Source: Taxillus chinensis (lineage: Eukaryota > Streptophyta > Magnoliopsida > Santalales > Loranthaceae). Taken from it: 64,000 nucleotides of DNA. The stretch lies in the NCBI GenBank assembly GCA_023512835.1, contig CM042090.1:52377365-52441364 (forward strand), given 5' to 3'. How positions within the stretch are numbered: position 1 is the stretch's first letter; every line of letters begins with the position of its first letter. The notes under the pieces were generated by a model that worked only from the letters and a program-made list of their open reading frames with translations, ran no database searches and had not been told where the DNA came from. A program made the position numbers and the translations under genes. Shown one piece after another: positions 36,563 to 49,093 of the stretch.

Positions 36563-36882
36563 AAGACTTTTCGTCCTCGAAAAGAAACAACATGCCACTA
36601 AAACCGCAAAGAGTATCAAACACATATAACCCAATATGCAAAATCGCAAGTCACAACAAATAAATGGATCAGACACCACGCACACAGGACATAACAGGAC
36701 ATACGTCCACAACCTCAACAAAGCACCACCACAATACATAACACGAACCCTCATGTCCCTTATATGCATCTCAAATACAAAATGTCTAAAAAGGACAATA
36801 CACAAATACACAACACATCACGAACAACTAGCATAGGAAATTTCATCACTATTATCCTTCGGCCAATAGCCACCTCCCACCC
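36563..36882 (-). other. 3' untranslated region of B
   Basis: This non-coding block of about 320 bp lies between the pol stop and the polypurine tract, bounded by two GAGGACGA motifs as in A and I. Confidence 0.65.
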
Positions 36883-38404
36883 TTAAAATTGTTCGTCCTC
36901 GAACAACTCTGGGTGCTGCTCACGCATCATGGACTCACGTTCCCAAGTCTCTTCCTTAATGCCACGGTGCTGCCAGAGCACGCGAACCAAAGGAATAACG
37001 CAGCCACGCGAAAGCTTCTCCCGTCAATCCAGTATACGGATAGGGGCCTCAACAACGGACATGTCATCCTCAATGTCCAATGTTCCCCAATCAATCACAT
37101 GAGTTGGGTCAGGAAGACACTTCCGCAACTGGGACAGATAAAACACATTGTGCACCCGACTCAATCGCGGTGGCAATGTTAACCGGTAGGCCACTGACCC
37201 CACATGAGCTACAACCTCAAAAGGACCAATAAACCACGGAGATAGCTTGGAACCCCTTCTAAATCGCCGATGTCCATGACGTGGAGAAACACGGAAAAAT
37301 ACATGATCTCCCACGGAAAACTCCAAAGGTCGCCACCGCTGATTTGCATAAGATTTTTGGCGACTCAGAGCGGACAACAAGCGCTGACGAATCAACCTGA
37401 CCTTCTCCGTAGCCTCCTGAACCAACTGTGGTCCCAATAAAGCTGCCTCCCCCACCTCAGTCCAGTACAAAGGGGATCGACACGGCCTCCCATACAATGC
37501 CTCAAAAGGAGTCATCCCAATGGATGCCTGATAACTGTTGTTGTACGCAAACTCCACCAAAAGAAAGGTGAGTTGCCCACGAACCCCCAAAATCTAACAC
37601 ACAGGCCCTCAACATGTCCTCCAATGTCTGATTCGTCCTCTCGGTCTGACCGTCAGTCTCCGAGTGAAAAGCAGTACTCATGTTATGCTTTGTCCCCATA
37701 GCCTCCTGAAAGCCTGCCTAGAAACGAAAAGTAAACCTCGAGTCTCTATCGGACACAATCAACGATGGAACCCCATGCAATCGCACAATTTCATTCACAT
37801 AAAGTTGGCTCAATGTCCCGATGGAATTCCGCTCTCGAACGGCAAGGAAGTGGGCTAACTTCGTTAACCGATCCACAATCACCCATATCATGTCTTTCCT
37901 CCCAGTGGTGGGTGGAAGTTCAGTCACAAAATCCATCGCGATGTGGTCCCACTTCCACTCTGCTACTGGCAACGGCTGTAACATACCTGCCTGTCGCTGA
38001 TGCTCCGCTTTCACTTGTGAACAAGTAAGGCACCTTGCAACAAATGCTGCCACATCACGTTTCATCCCAGGCCACCAAAAATGCTCCCAGAGTGCATGGT
38101 ACATCTTCGTAACCCCTGGATGCATAGCAACTCTTGACTGATGAAACTCCCTCATCACCTCATCCCAAAGAGGTGAAGCCACTATAAGTCGCCCCGGGAA
38201 AGACAACTCATGTTCAGGACCCTCAGTCCAATCCTCAGATAGCTCACCAGCCTCAATACGGGCACAAAGAACCTCACACTCAATATCCCCCAATTGTCCC
38301 TCCCGGACTCGCTGGTACAGCACAGGTACAACAACAATAGGACTCAGGACTATCCCACCATCACGAGTAATAGGCTGCAACTGCAACATCACCAACTGCT
38401 CCAT
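36883..38404 (-). pseudogene. B pol: integrase and C-terminal tail
   Basis: Almost the whole integrase can be read. The HHCC zinc region spans about 38020-38150 with FHQSRVAMHPGVTKMYHALW and CLTC. The catalytic core has HIAMDFVTELP, LIVSDRDSRF and [16 protein letters not shown], giving the D, D, E residues. The C-terminal domain has FRVSPRHGHRRF, FEVVAHVGSVAYRLTLPP and HNVFYLSQLRK. It ends HPELFEDEQF with a TAA at 36883-36885. Defects are TAG at 37718-37720, a one-base frameshift near 37570-37590 and TGA at 37024-37026. The tail after RILD corresponds to the region where chromoviruses carry a chromodomain-like module. Confidence 0.92.
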
Positions 38405-39901
38405 CAGCTTCTACTCTCTCACCACCACCTTAGCCTTTCCTTTCCTGCTCAACGCGTCAGCCACAACATTGCCCTTGCCTGGGGTATAGGCAAGAGTAAA
38501 GTCAAAGGTCTGAAAGTAGTCCACCCATCTCCTTTACCTCAAATTTAAGTTCTTCTGAGTAAAAATGTACTGAAAGCTCTTGTGATCTGAGAACACCACA
38601 AACTTTTCCCCCAATAGGTAATCTTGCCAACTCTTCAAAGCAAAGATGACAGCCTCTAACTCAAGATCTTGGGTCGGGTAATTCTGCTCATGTGGTTTCA
38701 ACTGCCTTGATCCATAAGCTACCACATTGTGCTCTTGCATAAGCACACACCCCAAACCAATCCTGGGCGTGTCACAATACACCTCATATGGGACGTCCTC
38801 CCTAGGTAACCTCAACACAGGTGCAATGGTCAAACGGGTCTTGAGGGTCTCAAATGCCTGTTGACACTTGTCAGTCCACTCAAACTTCACTCCCTTTCTG
38901 GTCAACGCCGTCGTAGGAGCTGCCAAACGGGAGAATCCCTCTACAAAATGACGATAATACCTCATCAAGCCAAGAAAACTATGAACCTCAAAAACATTGG
39001 TTGGCCTCTACCACGATGATATAGCCTCAATCTTAGTTGGGTCCACTCCAACCCCCTCAGCTGACACTACATGGCCAAGAAAATGAACCTCCTGCATCCA
39101 AAACTCACATTTGCTAAACTTAGCAAACAACTGCTGGTCTCTCAAGGTTTTCAACACTGTTGCCAAATGCTCTACATGCTCGCTCTCTGTTTTGGAATAC
39201 ACCAAAATATCATCTATAAACACCACCACAAAAGAATCAAAGCATGGAGCAAAGATGTAGTTCATCAAATGCATGAACACTGTGGGTGCATTAGTGAGCC
39301 CAAAAGGCATTACTACCCACTCATAATGCCCATACCAGCACCGGAAAGCAGTCTTAGGGATGTCCTCCTCCCTGACCCTTAATTGGTGATACCCCGACCG
39401 CAGATCTATCTTGGAAAACCACTAGGCCCCACTCAACTGATCAAACAAGTCATCTATCCGAGGCAATGGATACTTGTTCTTCACAGTCGCCAAACTAAGC
39501 TTCTTATAATCAATGCAAAGACGAAGCATGCCATCTGCCTTTTTTGCAAAGAGCACTGGAGCACCCCAAGGTGTGGTACTCGGCCTGATATACCCCTGGT
39601 TCACCAACTCCTCTATTTGCCTTTGAAGGTCCTTCAACTCAGCTGGTCCCATATGATAAGCCACTTGGGAGATTCGACCTGTCTCCGGTACCAACTCAAT
39701 AGTGAACTCCACGCTCCTCTTAGGTGGTAAACTCCTTAACTCCTCAAGAAAGACATCCTGAAATTGGTCAACAACCACTAGCCACACCCTTTTTCCCATC
39801 TTTCCCTCCTCAGCAAAAGTTAGGGCTGCCAACCTATGGGTAATAGCACCCCACTGGTCCAACACTGGTCCAGCCCGACTCACCTCACAATCCCACTCCC
39901 A
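38405..39901 (-). pseudogene. B pol: reverse transcriptase and RNase H
   Basis: RT motifs in order are [23 protein letters not shown] linker, [43 protein letters not shown] and the catalytic FIDD at 39209-39220, then RNase H with [36 protein letters not shown] and [12 protein letters not shown]. In-frame stops are TAG 39422-39424, TAG 39008-39010, TAA 38534-38536 and TAG 38411-38413, with no frameshift. Each is one transition away from the codon expected from the homologous parts of A and M. Confidence 0.93.
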
Positions 39902-40330
39902 CTATAGGGTGCAAGAAACCCCCATAGGTGACCCGAATGATACACGACGCCAATAACAATCTAACTTAGCATGGAAAGCCATAAGCCAATCTATACCCAA
40001 GATCAGGTCAAACGCCCTCATTGGCATCACATACAAATTGAAGCTAAGCTCCACATCTCCTATGGTTAACACACAGTCACAGCAAACACGTCGCACCTCA
40101 ATCATACCTCCCACCGGAGACTCCATAACTAGGGGTCTCGCTACCTCAACACATATTAACCCCAAGCCATCAATTACAAGCTCAACAACAAATGAACATG
40201 ATGCACCCGTATCGAAAAGAACAGAAGCAAGCGTATGAGAGATCAAAAGGCTACCTTTAACCACAGATGGTCCTGCCCCACCCTCCACTGGTGGAGATGG
40301 TAACTCAGCCTCCTCCTGGGGTGTTGCGTT
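39902..40330 (-). pseudogene. B pol: aspartic protease
   Basis: The protease cleaves the gag-pol polyprotein. The active site SVLFDTGASCSFV is intact at about 40196-40225, and FDLILGIDWL further on is the conserved second motif. It lies in the same frame as the gag nucleocapsid upstream and the RT downstream. A TAG at 39902-39904 separates it from RT. Confidence 0.88.
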
Positions 40331-41618
40331 CAGCGCAAATACCCTCCCCTGATCTGTGCCACTGGTTGGCTCACCTATTGGGTGGTTCCTGCCCTGACTG
40401 CCTCCAGCATTAGTTTGCTGCCGCTCCGGTCTCCCCTGAGGTCGGGACTTATTGGTTCCTGCCTGACTAGCCTACCACTGACGAGCTGGTCGCTCTGCTG
40501 GTGCCCAAAAACTAGCATCACTCCTCATGCTGGATGCCATGCCTCCTGCTCCCTTGTTGTTGCTCCTGCAAACTCGGCTCAAATGACCCTCTTGTCTATA
40601 GCTCTTACATTGCCAGTCCTTCTTGGGGCACTCCCTCCTGAAGTGGCCTTGCTCCCCACAGCAATGACAACCGCTGGGAAGGCCTCCTACTAAACCACCT
40701 TGCCTACTACCACCAAAGGTGAACCTCCTTGGGTTCATTGAGGGTTGATCCCTGTTGCGGAAGAAACTACTACCTCCCTCCTCGGTTTTGGGCCTCTTGG
40801 ACCCTAAATCACGGTCAGACCCTCCTTGTAATTGTCGACCCTGATGGGCCTGCCTCCCATCATCAAGCTCCCTCTCATCTATACGGCCTATCTCAACAAC
40901 CTCAGTATAAGTCCTCAAACGCAGTATCGCTACCTTTAGGTACTCCCATGCCATAGTCTCGGGAGAAAATCTACTCAAGCTCCGGAACTCCCGCTCATAC
41001 TCGGGCACTGTCTTCGACCCTTGCCTCAAGCTGCCGAATTCCTCCCTCTTTTGCCACCTCAATGACTAGGGGAAGAACTCATCATGGAAGAGCTGCAAGA
41101 ACTCCTCCTAAACCATGAACTGTACTAAATGGCTTCCACTACACTCTGCCACCACTCCAAAGCATTCCCCTCTAACTTCCGAATGGCCAGCCTGACCTTA
41201 TCCTCCTCTCGAGGTAGGAGAAAGGAAAACACATGCTCAATCTGCCTCAACCAATGATTAGCTACCACTGGATCTACCTCTCCCTTGAATCTCAGCGGTT
41301 GTTCCTTTCGGAACCTAGTCACAACGTCATCCTCTACACGGTGCATCGGTACGCCACCCAGCGAACTCTCACGCTCACGAGGTAACTCCCCCACTGGTGG
41401 TGGTGGTGGTGGTGGTGCCACCTGTTGTGCTGCCATCTCACGGCGCACCTCCTCCCGAATGTCTTGCCGGATAGTCTCCCTCAGCTCTTGGACTTCCTAT
41501 CGGATGCCCTCTCATAGCTGTGCCAGCAATAGCTCATTGCCTCTAGTGGGCTGTCCCGCACCTGGACACTCATGGGCAGATGACTCATCAGCCACTGCCC
41601 CGGACCAATCCCATGCTC
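40331..41618 (-). pseudogene. B gag
   Basis: Parts seen are RREMAAQQVAPPPPPPPVGE, the gag core with WLRQIEHVFSFLLPREEDKV and LEGNALEWW (41125-41448), and a second part with YEREFRSLSRF and two zinc knuckles. Knuckle one, CHCCGEQGHFRREC (40628-40669), is complete. Knuckle two, CKSYRQEGHLSRVC, has Tyr in place of the second Cys (codon at 40598-40600, TGT to TAT). A frameshift lies between 41125 and 41062, with stops upstream near 41500-41520 and at 40472-40474. The start codon is missing because the sequence joins the LTR near 41618. Confidence 0.88.
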
Positions 41619-41619
41619 A

Positions 41620-42465
41620 GTAGGCATCATGTCTCTCCAACCCATCCCATGCTCCTAGTATCTACATGTCAACGTGTAGAGGTGTAGTGTCATGGTACAA
41701 CTATTTAACAGGTATAAACAATATCCACAAAGAGTATGACAACATAAACAAGTCACAGGAATAGGTACAACTACAGCCACAGCCACAGAGGCTCCACATA
41801 CACAGCCACAGAGGCTCCACATACACAGCCACACAGGCTCCACATACATAGCCACATAGGCTCCACATAGGCTCACAATCAGCCACACAGACTCACAATC
41901 AGCCACACAGGCTCACAAACACATAGCACATATAGTCATACTCACAGCATATCAGATATACACATGTAACCAACAATTCACACAGAATCCATAATTATCA
42001 ATTCACATAGATATTATATCAACATAATCTTCATATCGACATAACTACCCCGGAAACTCTAAGTTTCCCCCACGCAGTCCTACCGCGGGACTAACTCCGA
42101 CGATCTCACCACAGAACGAATAGCGTAAACGCTCCAACGGCCCCTAGGGTCCTCCGCCCCGGGAACGAATCCAAAATTCCACGACCCCGGACTCAACATC
42201 ATATCCAAACAAAATATGTCATTGAAGGCCAACATCCATATAGGAGATCACACCTATATGGATTTACATATATATATATATATATATATTAACAGTAACA
42301 ATATACGATTTTGTCTATCACAGGGCCTAAATCCCGGAATGGGTATTAGAAGAGATAGAACCCCTACCTCAAAAGGTTCCTCCTTGCCCTTGCTTCCACG
42401 CTAGACGCCATCCACCCACGTCGTTCACCCATGTCGTTTAGGTCTAGCAGCCACAATCAGGAGAG

Positions 42466-42503
<38 letters not shown>

Positions 42504-42982
42504 GACGGCTGACAACAATGAGGAACCCTAAAACAGAACAAAAGACATCTCCTTTTATATTCCCTACACTTATCAAAATGACGTAATTTTGATAAGTGAC
42601 ACCTAATATCAAAATGACATTTGATAAATGAAACACACCATCAAAACGACATAGTTTTGATAAATGAAACATGTAATAACCACTCCGCACCCATACAGGA
42701 CAAAATACCACAACATGAACATGGTCCTTTTGGAAAAGATGATCAGCATAACAAAACGAAGAAGATGGTGCAAAAACATGGTGGCATGTGACAAAGACCA
42801 TTGTCACGTGTACCCTCTAAAAGTGTCCTCTTGGGCTCATCTCTTGCTTCATGCTTCCTTATCAACATACAAAGTATTCTAGCTAATGTGTGTTGGAATA
42901 GAACTCCCAAAAACCCAACAATTTCCACCCAAAGAGCAAAACTGTGACTAACTCCTCACATCCCAAAACACAGGTCATTACA
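41620..42982 (-). repeat. 5' LTR of B, truncated at its inner end
   Basis: It matches 35085-36549 but lacks the counterpart of about 420 bp at 34665-35080, plus the PBS and leader. Gag coding sequence abuts it at about 41618-41622. A CCCATGCTC word occurs on both sides of the join, consistent with a microhomology deletion. It contains a (TA)n tract at 42267-42290 and a CT tract at 42470-42501. An ATACACAGCCACA(G)GAGGCTCC array at 41780-41890 is more expanded than in the other copy. Confidence 0.85.
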
Positions 42983-44123
42983 ATAACAACGGGTAGGTTA
43001 AGTACATCTCGTATATGTTGCTCCAAGAGTCATTGAAAGAGGCTCAGACTTGAAGAGTCGCAACCTTGTAGTTTTCGAGTGAACCTCAGAACTAATCTAA
43101 CCTGAACTCTGCCTTCAAAGACTCGAAGAATTGTGAGTCATAGACTCGCAAAAATCACCGTTGTCAAAGTCTGAGATATAATGACACTTCTCTTACAGAC
43201 TCGAACCAAATCTTAGAGTCATCAATCTTGCGAGGCACCTGCCCTCGAGGCAAACTTACAACCCTAAGCATGTTCACTTAGCGATATCTTTAGCTAGGGT
43301 TTATACAGTAAGCCTGCGCCATTTTGAGCAGTTGAGTGCATTTAATGTTGCCATTAATTACTGCCAACCACCATCTACAGATGAACGGCCAAGATCAACT
43401 AAAGTAGTATGGGCATGCAAATATGAGTATGGGCAATAGATCTGCCAAATCAGAGCTGATCACCCATCCTCTATACTTTTGCATTTTCAGTGGCGGGAAG
43501 TCAGACTGTCGGGATGGACGACAAGGCGCACGAGCACTTTAAACTTAAAATATATCTTTTACGCACAAAAATGAAAACCAAGAGTGTTAACCCCCATCTC
43601 AAGAAGCGTGGAACTTACAGAATACAATATATAAGATTCTAACATACATTAAGAGAACCAACTTTTCGAGAATCAACTTGAGAGTTCCAACGCTAGAGAA
43701 AAAGTCTCTGAAAGAATTCTTCCAAGTGTTGTGCGTCGTGTTGAAGAAAGAAGAAGATAAATCTACACATACACAAATCAATCTCTTGTTTTTGTATACG
43801 ATTCAGCCAAACCTTTGTGTCTAATTCTAGTGTAGTTTTTTCACAATCCAAATCTATCTCAGAACATTCCAAACGGAGTCAATTAGTTCATATTGACATC
43901 CTTAGGAATATTCATCGATCCGATCTGAGAACAGTTACCTCTTTATCAATTACTCCACTCTCAAATTTGTTTGATAGCTAATAATTACTCCTACTCCATA
44001 TTGTTATCTTCTCCTTAAATACTCATCATAATTGTCTATAAAAGATATTGAACCAGCTCACAGTCTAAACTTCCGCGAAGAAAGTCTATTCACCCCCCTC
44101 TAGACTCACCTTTGGGACCTACA
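42983..44123 (+). repeat. LTR part of copia element G
   Basis: The right end CCTTTGGGACCTACA is followed by a PBS, so this is the 3' part of a 5' LTR. The motif CACCCCCCTCTAGACTCACC just before the end matches LTRs D and F. The left end is cut by element B; the LTR probably continues at 34447-34664 and 32555-33029. I could not find its first bases. Confidence 0.65.
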
Positions 44124-44125
44124 AT

Positions 44126-44137
44126 TGGTATAAGATC
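44126..44137 (+). other. Primer-binding site of G
   Basis: TGGTATAAGATC follows the LTR end by two bases. It resembles the initiator-Met-type site TGGTATCAGAGC with three substitutions, so the assignment is tentative. Confidence 0.55.
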
Positions 44138-44174
44138 GGTTCTACATTTCTGTAGAGATCCCTAATCAACAGAT

Positions 44175-44597
44175 ATGGACTCCAACAGCGCAGCTCCAGC
44201 TCCCGAGCAAGCTCTGGTTTCGATCTTGGAACAAGAAGCTAGTCGTGCTCCAGCAGTGGAACCGACTGGAGATCGGGAGTAAGAAGAACCAAGCACCAGC
44301 AGCAACAAGAAAGAACAAGAAGACTTCTACGATGTCCTTCCTGGCTCAACCTCCCAAGTACTCATGTGCACACCCGCGCGCTTCTCCAAATGGAAAGCAA
44401 GAATGAGAGGTTACCTAGACATGCTTGACACCTATCGCTGGGAAACAATAAAGAATGGGCCTTTCACTGCAATGAGCATGCAGAGAGGCCGGTTACTAAT
44501 GAAAGACCCAGACAATTGGTCTAAGGTGGAGTAGAGAAAAGTAAAGCTTGGCTTTAAAGCAAAAACCATACTTTTCTCTACACTCGAGGATGACATG
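44175..44597 (+). pseudogene. Copia gag remnant of G
   Basis: It begins MDSNSAAPAPEQALVSILEQ and includes TPARFSKWKARMRGYLDMLD, the same conserved opening as the D gag, and then LLMKDPDNWSKVE. In-frame stops occur near 44279 and 44532. The sequence is cut by the LTR of element O. Confidence 0.7.
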
Positions 44598-46578
44598 TGT
44601 TGGACCCCATTTTGTCCGGGTTGGACATACTAACCCCATGTTTTTCTATATACCATTCTGCGCATGCCTTATACCTTGTTGAATAGGTCCATAAATGGAT
44701 ATACTTACACGAACAGGGAAGCCCAAAATGGATAACCTTTGCTACAAGTCCCTGAAGTACCCCAAGACCAATATCAGGGGATAAAGGAGGAAATTTGGAG
44801 AATAACGCACTTGACTAAGCTCAATTCCGATGCAAAATGAAGAAGTTATGGCCAAAACAACTTTCGTTGGAAAAAGCCAAACTTGCCAAAAGACGGTCAA
44901 TGCCCCTGGTCAAACTGCCCGAAAAAGTGACTATGCAAAATTCTCCAAAATATCTTTTTAGGCAAATACGGGTCTTCCCAAATCATCTTCAAAAGGTCGT
45001 CTGTTTTGGCATTTTAGGTGGGGGTAAAAGGGTAATTAAAAAAAACTAGACTCGTAGACTCTAAGATTCGAAGTCTTCGAGTCTTCGGGCCTCAAAGGCC
45101 GAAGTCCTCAACCTCCGTGTCTACGACCCTTGACCTACGACCCTTGACCTCCAAGTCTACGACCCTTAAGCTATGACCCTTGACCTCCGAGTCTACGGCC
45201 CTTCGACCCTTGACATTCAGCCCTTGCCCTTTGACTCTTGACCTTCGACCGTTGACCTTCGACCCATTGACCATTGACCTTCGACTGGAAGAACTCTTCT
45301 GAAAAAAGGAAGAACTCTGCTGCTACCCAGTTCCCTGATACGAAAAAAAAGAGAGAGAGAGAGAACACCTAGAGTTCAAAAAAAATCTTTTATCCCCAGA
45401 TTCTCGCAAAAAAAAAAGAGCCCAGAGTTCAGACCCAAAAAACAGAGATTACGGCCAAAAAAAAAGGAACGGGGAGATCGAAGAGAGAGAAAAAAGAGAG
45501 GGAGGACGTTCTCCCATACTGCTATTCAATGAATTTCCCAGAAAAAACCCCTTTGTCCAGGAAGACTTTCTAAGTTGTTGTCATTTCCCTTGCCCCCACA
45601 GTCTGACTGCTTTTCCAAAATACCCATACATCATTCTCCCCCATCAAAAACTCAAAATTCCTCAAACCATTTTCATTTCCCTTTCTTTTCCTTATATTTG
45701 CAGCAACAATACCAAGATCGAAAATCAACTAAAAACAAGTTCATTTGCATTTCCGGCCAGCAGTATTTGGAGTACTTCCTGCCAAATTCCCATCGACCAG
45801 TCTTAGGAGTCGTACCTTCCCGCCAATGTTCCTGCAATCGGAGCCCCAAATCCAAGACAAAGCCAGGTCAATTTTTCATTTCGTTGTCTTACGCTATTCT
45901 TTTTTTTTTTTTTGTAATTGTTGTATTGTGTTGTTTCTTTTCGTTATCTTTTTTTTTTTTGTAATTGTCATTGCACGCAAAGTTGTAATATGTAATAGCA
46001 AGGAAACTCAAAAAAAAAAAAGAGACAAAAAAAGAGAAGCATAAAAAAAAGAGTGAGTCGTTATTTGATTTGTGGATGTTACAATCACACACATCACTTT
46101 ATATGTTATTGTGTTCGTTCATAGTTTTATCCTTGTAAAAAGAAATAAAAAAAGGGAGAAAAATGAAAACATTTTTAAAACAAAAAACGCATTTTTAAAG
46201 CCAAAAAAAATAACAAACAAAAAAGACAAACAAAAAAAATTTATTTTCACGTCGAAGCATATTTCCATTTTTAGGATTTTCAATTCCATTTAAAACAAAA
46301 AAACAAAAAAACGAAAGAAAAACAAAAGAAAAAAACAAAAAAACAAAAAGCATATTTTAATTTCCAAAACAAAAACAAAATTCTTAGGATTCCTTAAGAA
46401 GCTTAGGGTAAATTAATTTTAAATCATAACTTTGACAAATAACTTAGCTAAATAAAAAACGTAGAATTGTTTAGGAAAACCATAGTGCTTCAACCCAAAT
46501 ACGATAGTGAACATAAAATAAATAGAGACCTCCTCCTCTTAAAATAGATACCGAAAGGGCGTTGTAGGGGTGCTGTTG
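44598..46578 (+). repeat. 5' LTR part of Tat/Ogre-like element O
   Basis: It opens TGTTGGACCCCATTTTGTCC, the same opening as K on the opposite strand, and near its end has ACCGAAAGGGCGTTGTAGGG, also found in K's LTR near 14117-14150 (reverse complement). The final 200 or so bases, the PBS and the beginning of the leader are missing. It contains an array of CGACCCTTGACCT words (45110-45300), A-rich runs and two T runs near 45900 and 45950. Confidence 0.75.
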
Positions 46579-47886
46579 TGTTGGATCAAACCCAGAATTG
46601 GGATAATGCTGATAAAGCCTTATGTAATTTGATCTGAGATCTTTTGCGTTTATTTGATCATTGCAGAAGATATGTTATTAATCCGGAGATGCACTCGTGA
46701 GAGCAAAGCTAAGGACAGGATACATAATCTTGATCCAGACAAGAGTGAGTGTCATCAAACACTTGGTAAATAACCAAGTCATCAATACATACGGAATAAG
46801 GAACATTCGTGCGGACTAAGAACTTAAAAGCTACGGATTGCAGAATATGTTCCTAGTGCCTCAAACGGACTAAGTCAAACTGATACAGAGTAAGGAAGTA
46901 TTAATGCGGAATAAGGACCCGAGTCTTTATTCGCACGGAGTAAGGAAACTAGATGCAGAGTAAGGAATTCGGACAACTTTACTCATACGGAGTAAGGAAG
47001 CGCTAGTACGGAGTAAGCATTCCGATCCCTTAGACTCGCCCGGAGTAAGGAACTTACATACGGAGTAAGGAATTTACATACGGAGTAAGGAACTTACATA
47101 CGGAGTAAGGAACTTACATACGGAGTAAGCAATTTACATGCGGAGTAAGGAACTTACATGCGGAGTAAGGAAGCGCTGACACGGACTAAGGATTCCAGTA
47201 CTAAACAGATACGGAGTAAGCAATCACTGACACGGAGTAAGGTTCCGAGTTTCATTAGCAACGGAGTAAGGAAAATTACACTGGACCAAGAAGATACTAC
47301 TTTAACTCACCGCATTTCAAGTTATCAGCTCGTGGCGTCCCGATGTAAGACAAACTTATTGAGAACCTGAAGAATCTTACACATGGATCATCCGGATATG
47401 TGGACACAACCTCAATTGTATTTGGGAACTCACAAATGCACTTATACTCTTCAAACCCAAGACCTTGAGCTCCACAAACCGCAGCAGTCAAGACAGAGAG
47501 ATTACCGAGGAATAGTTAGTGCTGAATGCATTCCAGAACTACAAGTTCCAAGGTTGTCTCTTAGGAATGTTTGTATAAATATTCATACTTGTATATTTGT
47601 AAAAGAGTGTGTATGTGTGCGAACAAGCTTGAATAACCTGTGTATGCACAAGAGCTCAAAGAAATAATCTAGGCTAGTGTGTGAATCCCTTTGTAAACAG
47701 AGTGTAAGAGAGTCTTGCTTCTATTTTGTTGTATTTATCTCTTGATAATAAAACAAAATACTTCCACTATCTGGTTATCTTCCGCAATGATTCTATCACT
47801 TGACTAGATTAGTGTAGTGCCTTAAGAGATAAAAAGAGTTTAGATAAGAGCCTATTCACCCCCCTCTAGGCTCAAAGGGACCATCA
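46579..47886 (+). mobile_element. Solo LTR F with TGTTG target duplication (1308 bp)
   Basis: It starts TGTTGGATCAAACC and ends GGGACCATCA. TGTTG stands at 46574-46578 and 47887-47891. Six nearly perfect 20-bp copies of CGGAGTAAGGAACTTACATA lie at about 47040-47165. The TATA box TATAAAT is at 47574, and AGTTCCAAGGTTGTCTCTT upstream of it is shared with LTR E. Because TGTTG is also the LTR's own first five bases, the duplication is slightly less certain than for C and E. Confidence 0.8.
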
Positions 47887-49093
47887 TGTTGGTCCCGCAA
47901 GTTTACGTTGTCATTGTTGTCAACATGTTGCAGGAAATGGAACTCGCAGTCTCGAAGGTCTAGGTCGAAGATCCGCAGTACTTGGTTGGATAACTTCGTA
48001 AAGTGATCTCTTAGAGTGAGCTCGTAGAGGGAGTCTACCTATGTACGTCTTAACTTGAAGGTCGTAGACCCGCGGGTTGTGGATCAGAAGACTCGAAGGT
48101 CATAGATCACAGGGTCGTAGCACCCTCAAAGGACCACAGGGTCGAAGCCTCGTAGAGGTACAGGGTCGAAGCCTTGAAGGGACACAAGGTCGTAGGGTCG
48201 TAGACTCAAGGTGCAGACAGATGCAGAGCCGTGTCTCGCAGAGTCATAGCTCGTAGGGTCGTGGACTGAAGCTTGCAGGGTCGTAGGACCTGTTGCAGAG
48301 ACCCAGAAGTAGCTACTAGCCAAGGCAGAATGCAGTTGTCCGACTCGAAGACTCATAGAGCTTAAAAGCTCATAGCACTGATTCTGACCTATCTTCGAAG
48401 CCAGAGAATAGAAGTATTGGAAGATGAATGCCCTCGGTTCGAAGGCTCAGACTCGTAGAAAGGCTACGAGGCAATATCTCCGAGGCATTTCGGCATGGTC
48501 CGCCCCATACAGACTCGTAGAAAGGCTACTCGTAAAAGATGTATCAGGCATGGTCCGCCCCATACAGGATCCAACCCAACAGTCCAAAACCTAGCGTTTA
48601 TCCGGCGTACATATCTTGGCGGGCACAACACAATCCACAGTTAACTACGAACATGAGAGCCATCCTCTAGGAGAATCAGAATCTCAGACAGCAGATCCAA
48701 AGGCTGGAAGCATCTCTAGAAGGAGCTCTCCAGCGGTTGCAGTTGAGGGAAAATAGGTTAAGACCATATTGAAGCAGAGGGAGGAAGCAGGCGAGCGACC
48801 AGCCCAGAGGAAGAGGCGTCGTGCTACTTAGGAGATGACTGGAAGAATGCCTTAAGATCATGTAGCGATAACTTTCATGGCATTTCGGCATTGTATGTTT
48901 GTATTATGTGTTTTGTTTGCAATAAAGTTGTTTGTTTCTCTAACCTTCTGTATATACATTCATGCATACATGCATATCAAATGAAAAACCAATTAAGAAT
49001 TCCCTTGTACCGAGGTGGGTAGCAGCCATTCTCCTGGATTGCACACTCTAACAATCTCAGATCCCGCCGCAATCAGGCATCACATCATAACCA
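47887..49093 (+). other. Leader region upstream of the O gag
   Basis: This is mostly non-coding. From 47930 to about 48500 it consists of GACTCGAAG/GGTCGTAG words. At 48653 a short frame MRAIL, then a TAG, then ENQNLRQQIQRLEASLEGAL suggests a former coiled-coil coding sequence. An ATGTTTGTATTATGTGTTTTG-like tract follows. I cannot tell which part is original O leader. Confidence 0.45.

Larger units (their letters stand above)
34665..42982 (-). mobile_element. Element B: Tekay-like Ty3/gypsy retrotransposon
   Basis: Two related LTRs (34665-36549 and 41620-42982) flank a minus-strand gag-pol. Gag, protease and RT share one reading frame, the single-polyprotein layout of chromoviruses. Eight in-frame nonsense codons and two frameshifts inactivate it. 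The 5' LTR has lost its inner end together with the PBS and the start of gag. Flanking bases are TAAAC and ATAAC, a poor target-duplication match, so the ends may have decayed. Confidence 0.93.

Noticed and set aside
34660..42987. TAAAC / ATAAC as a target duplication for B
   Set aside because: Only three of five positions match, so I did not use it to define the ends.
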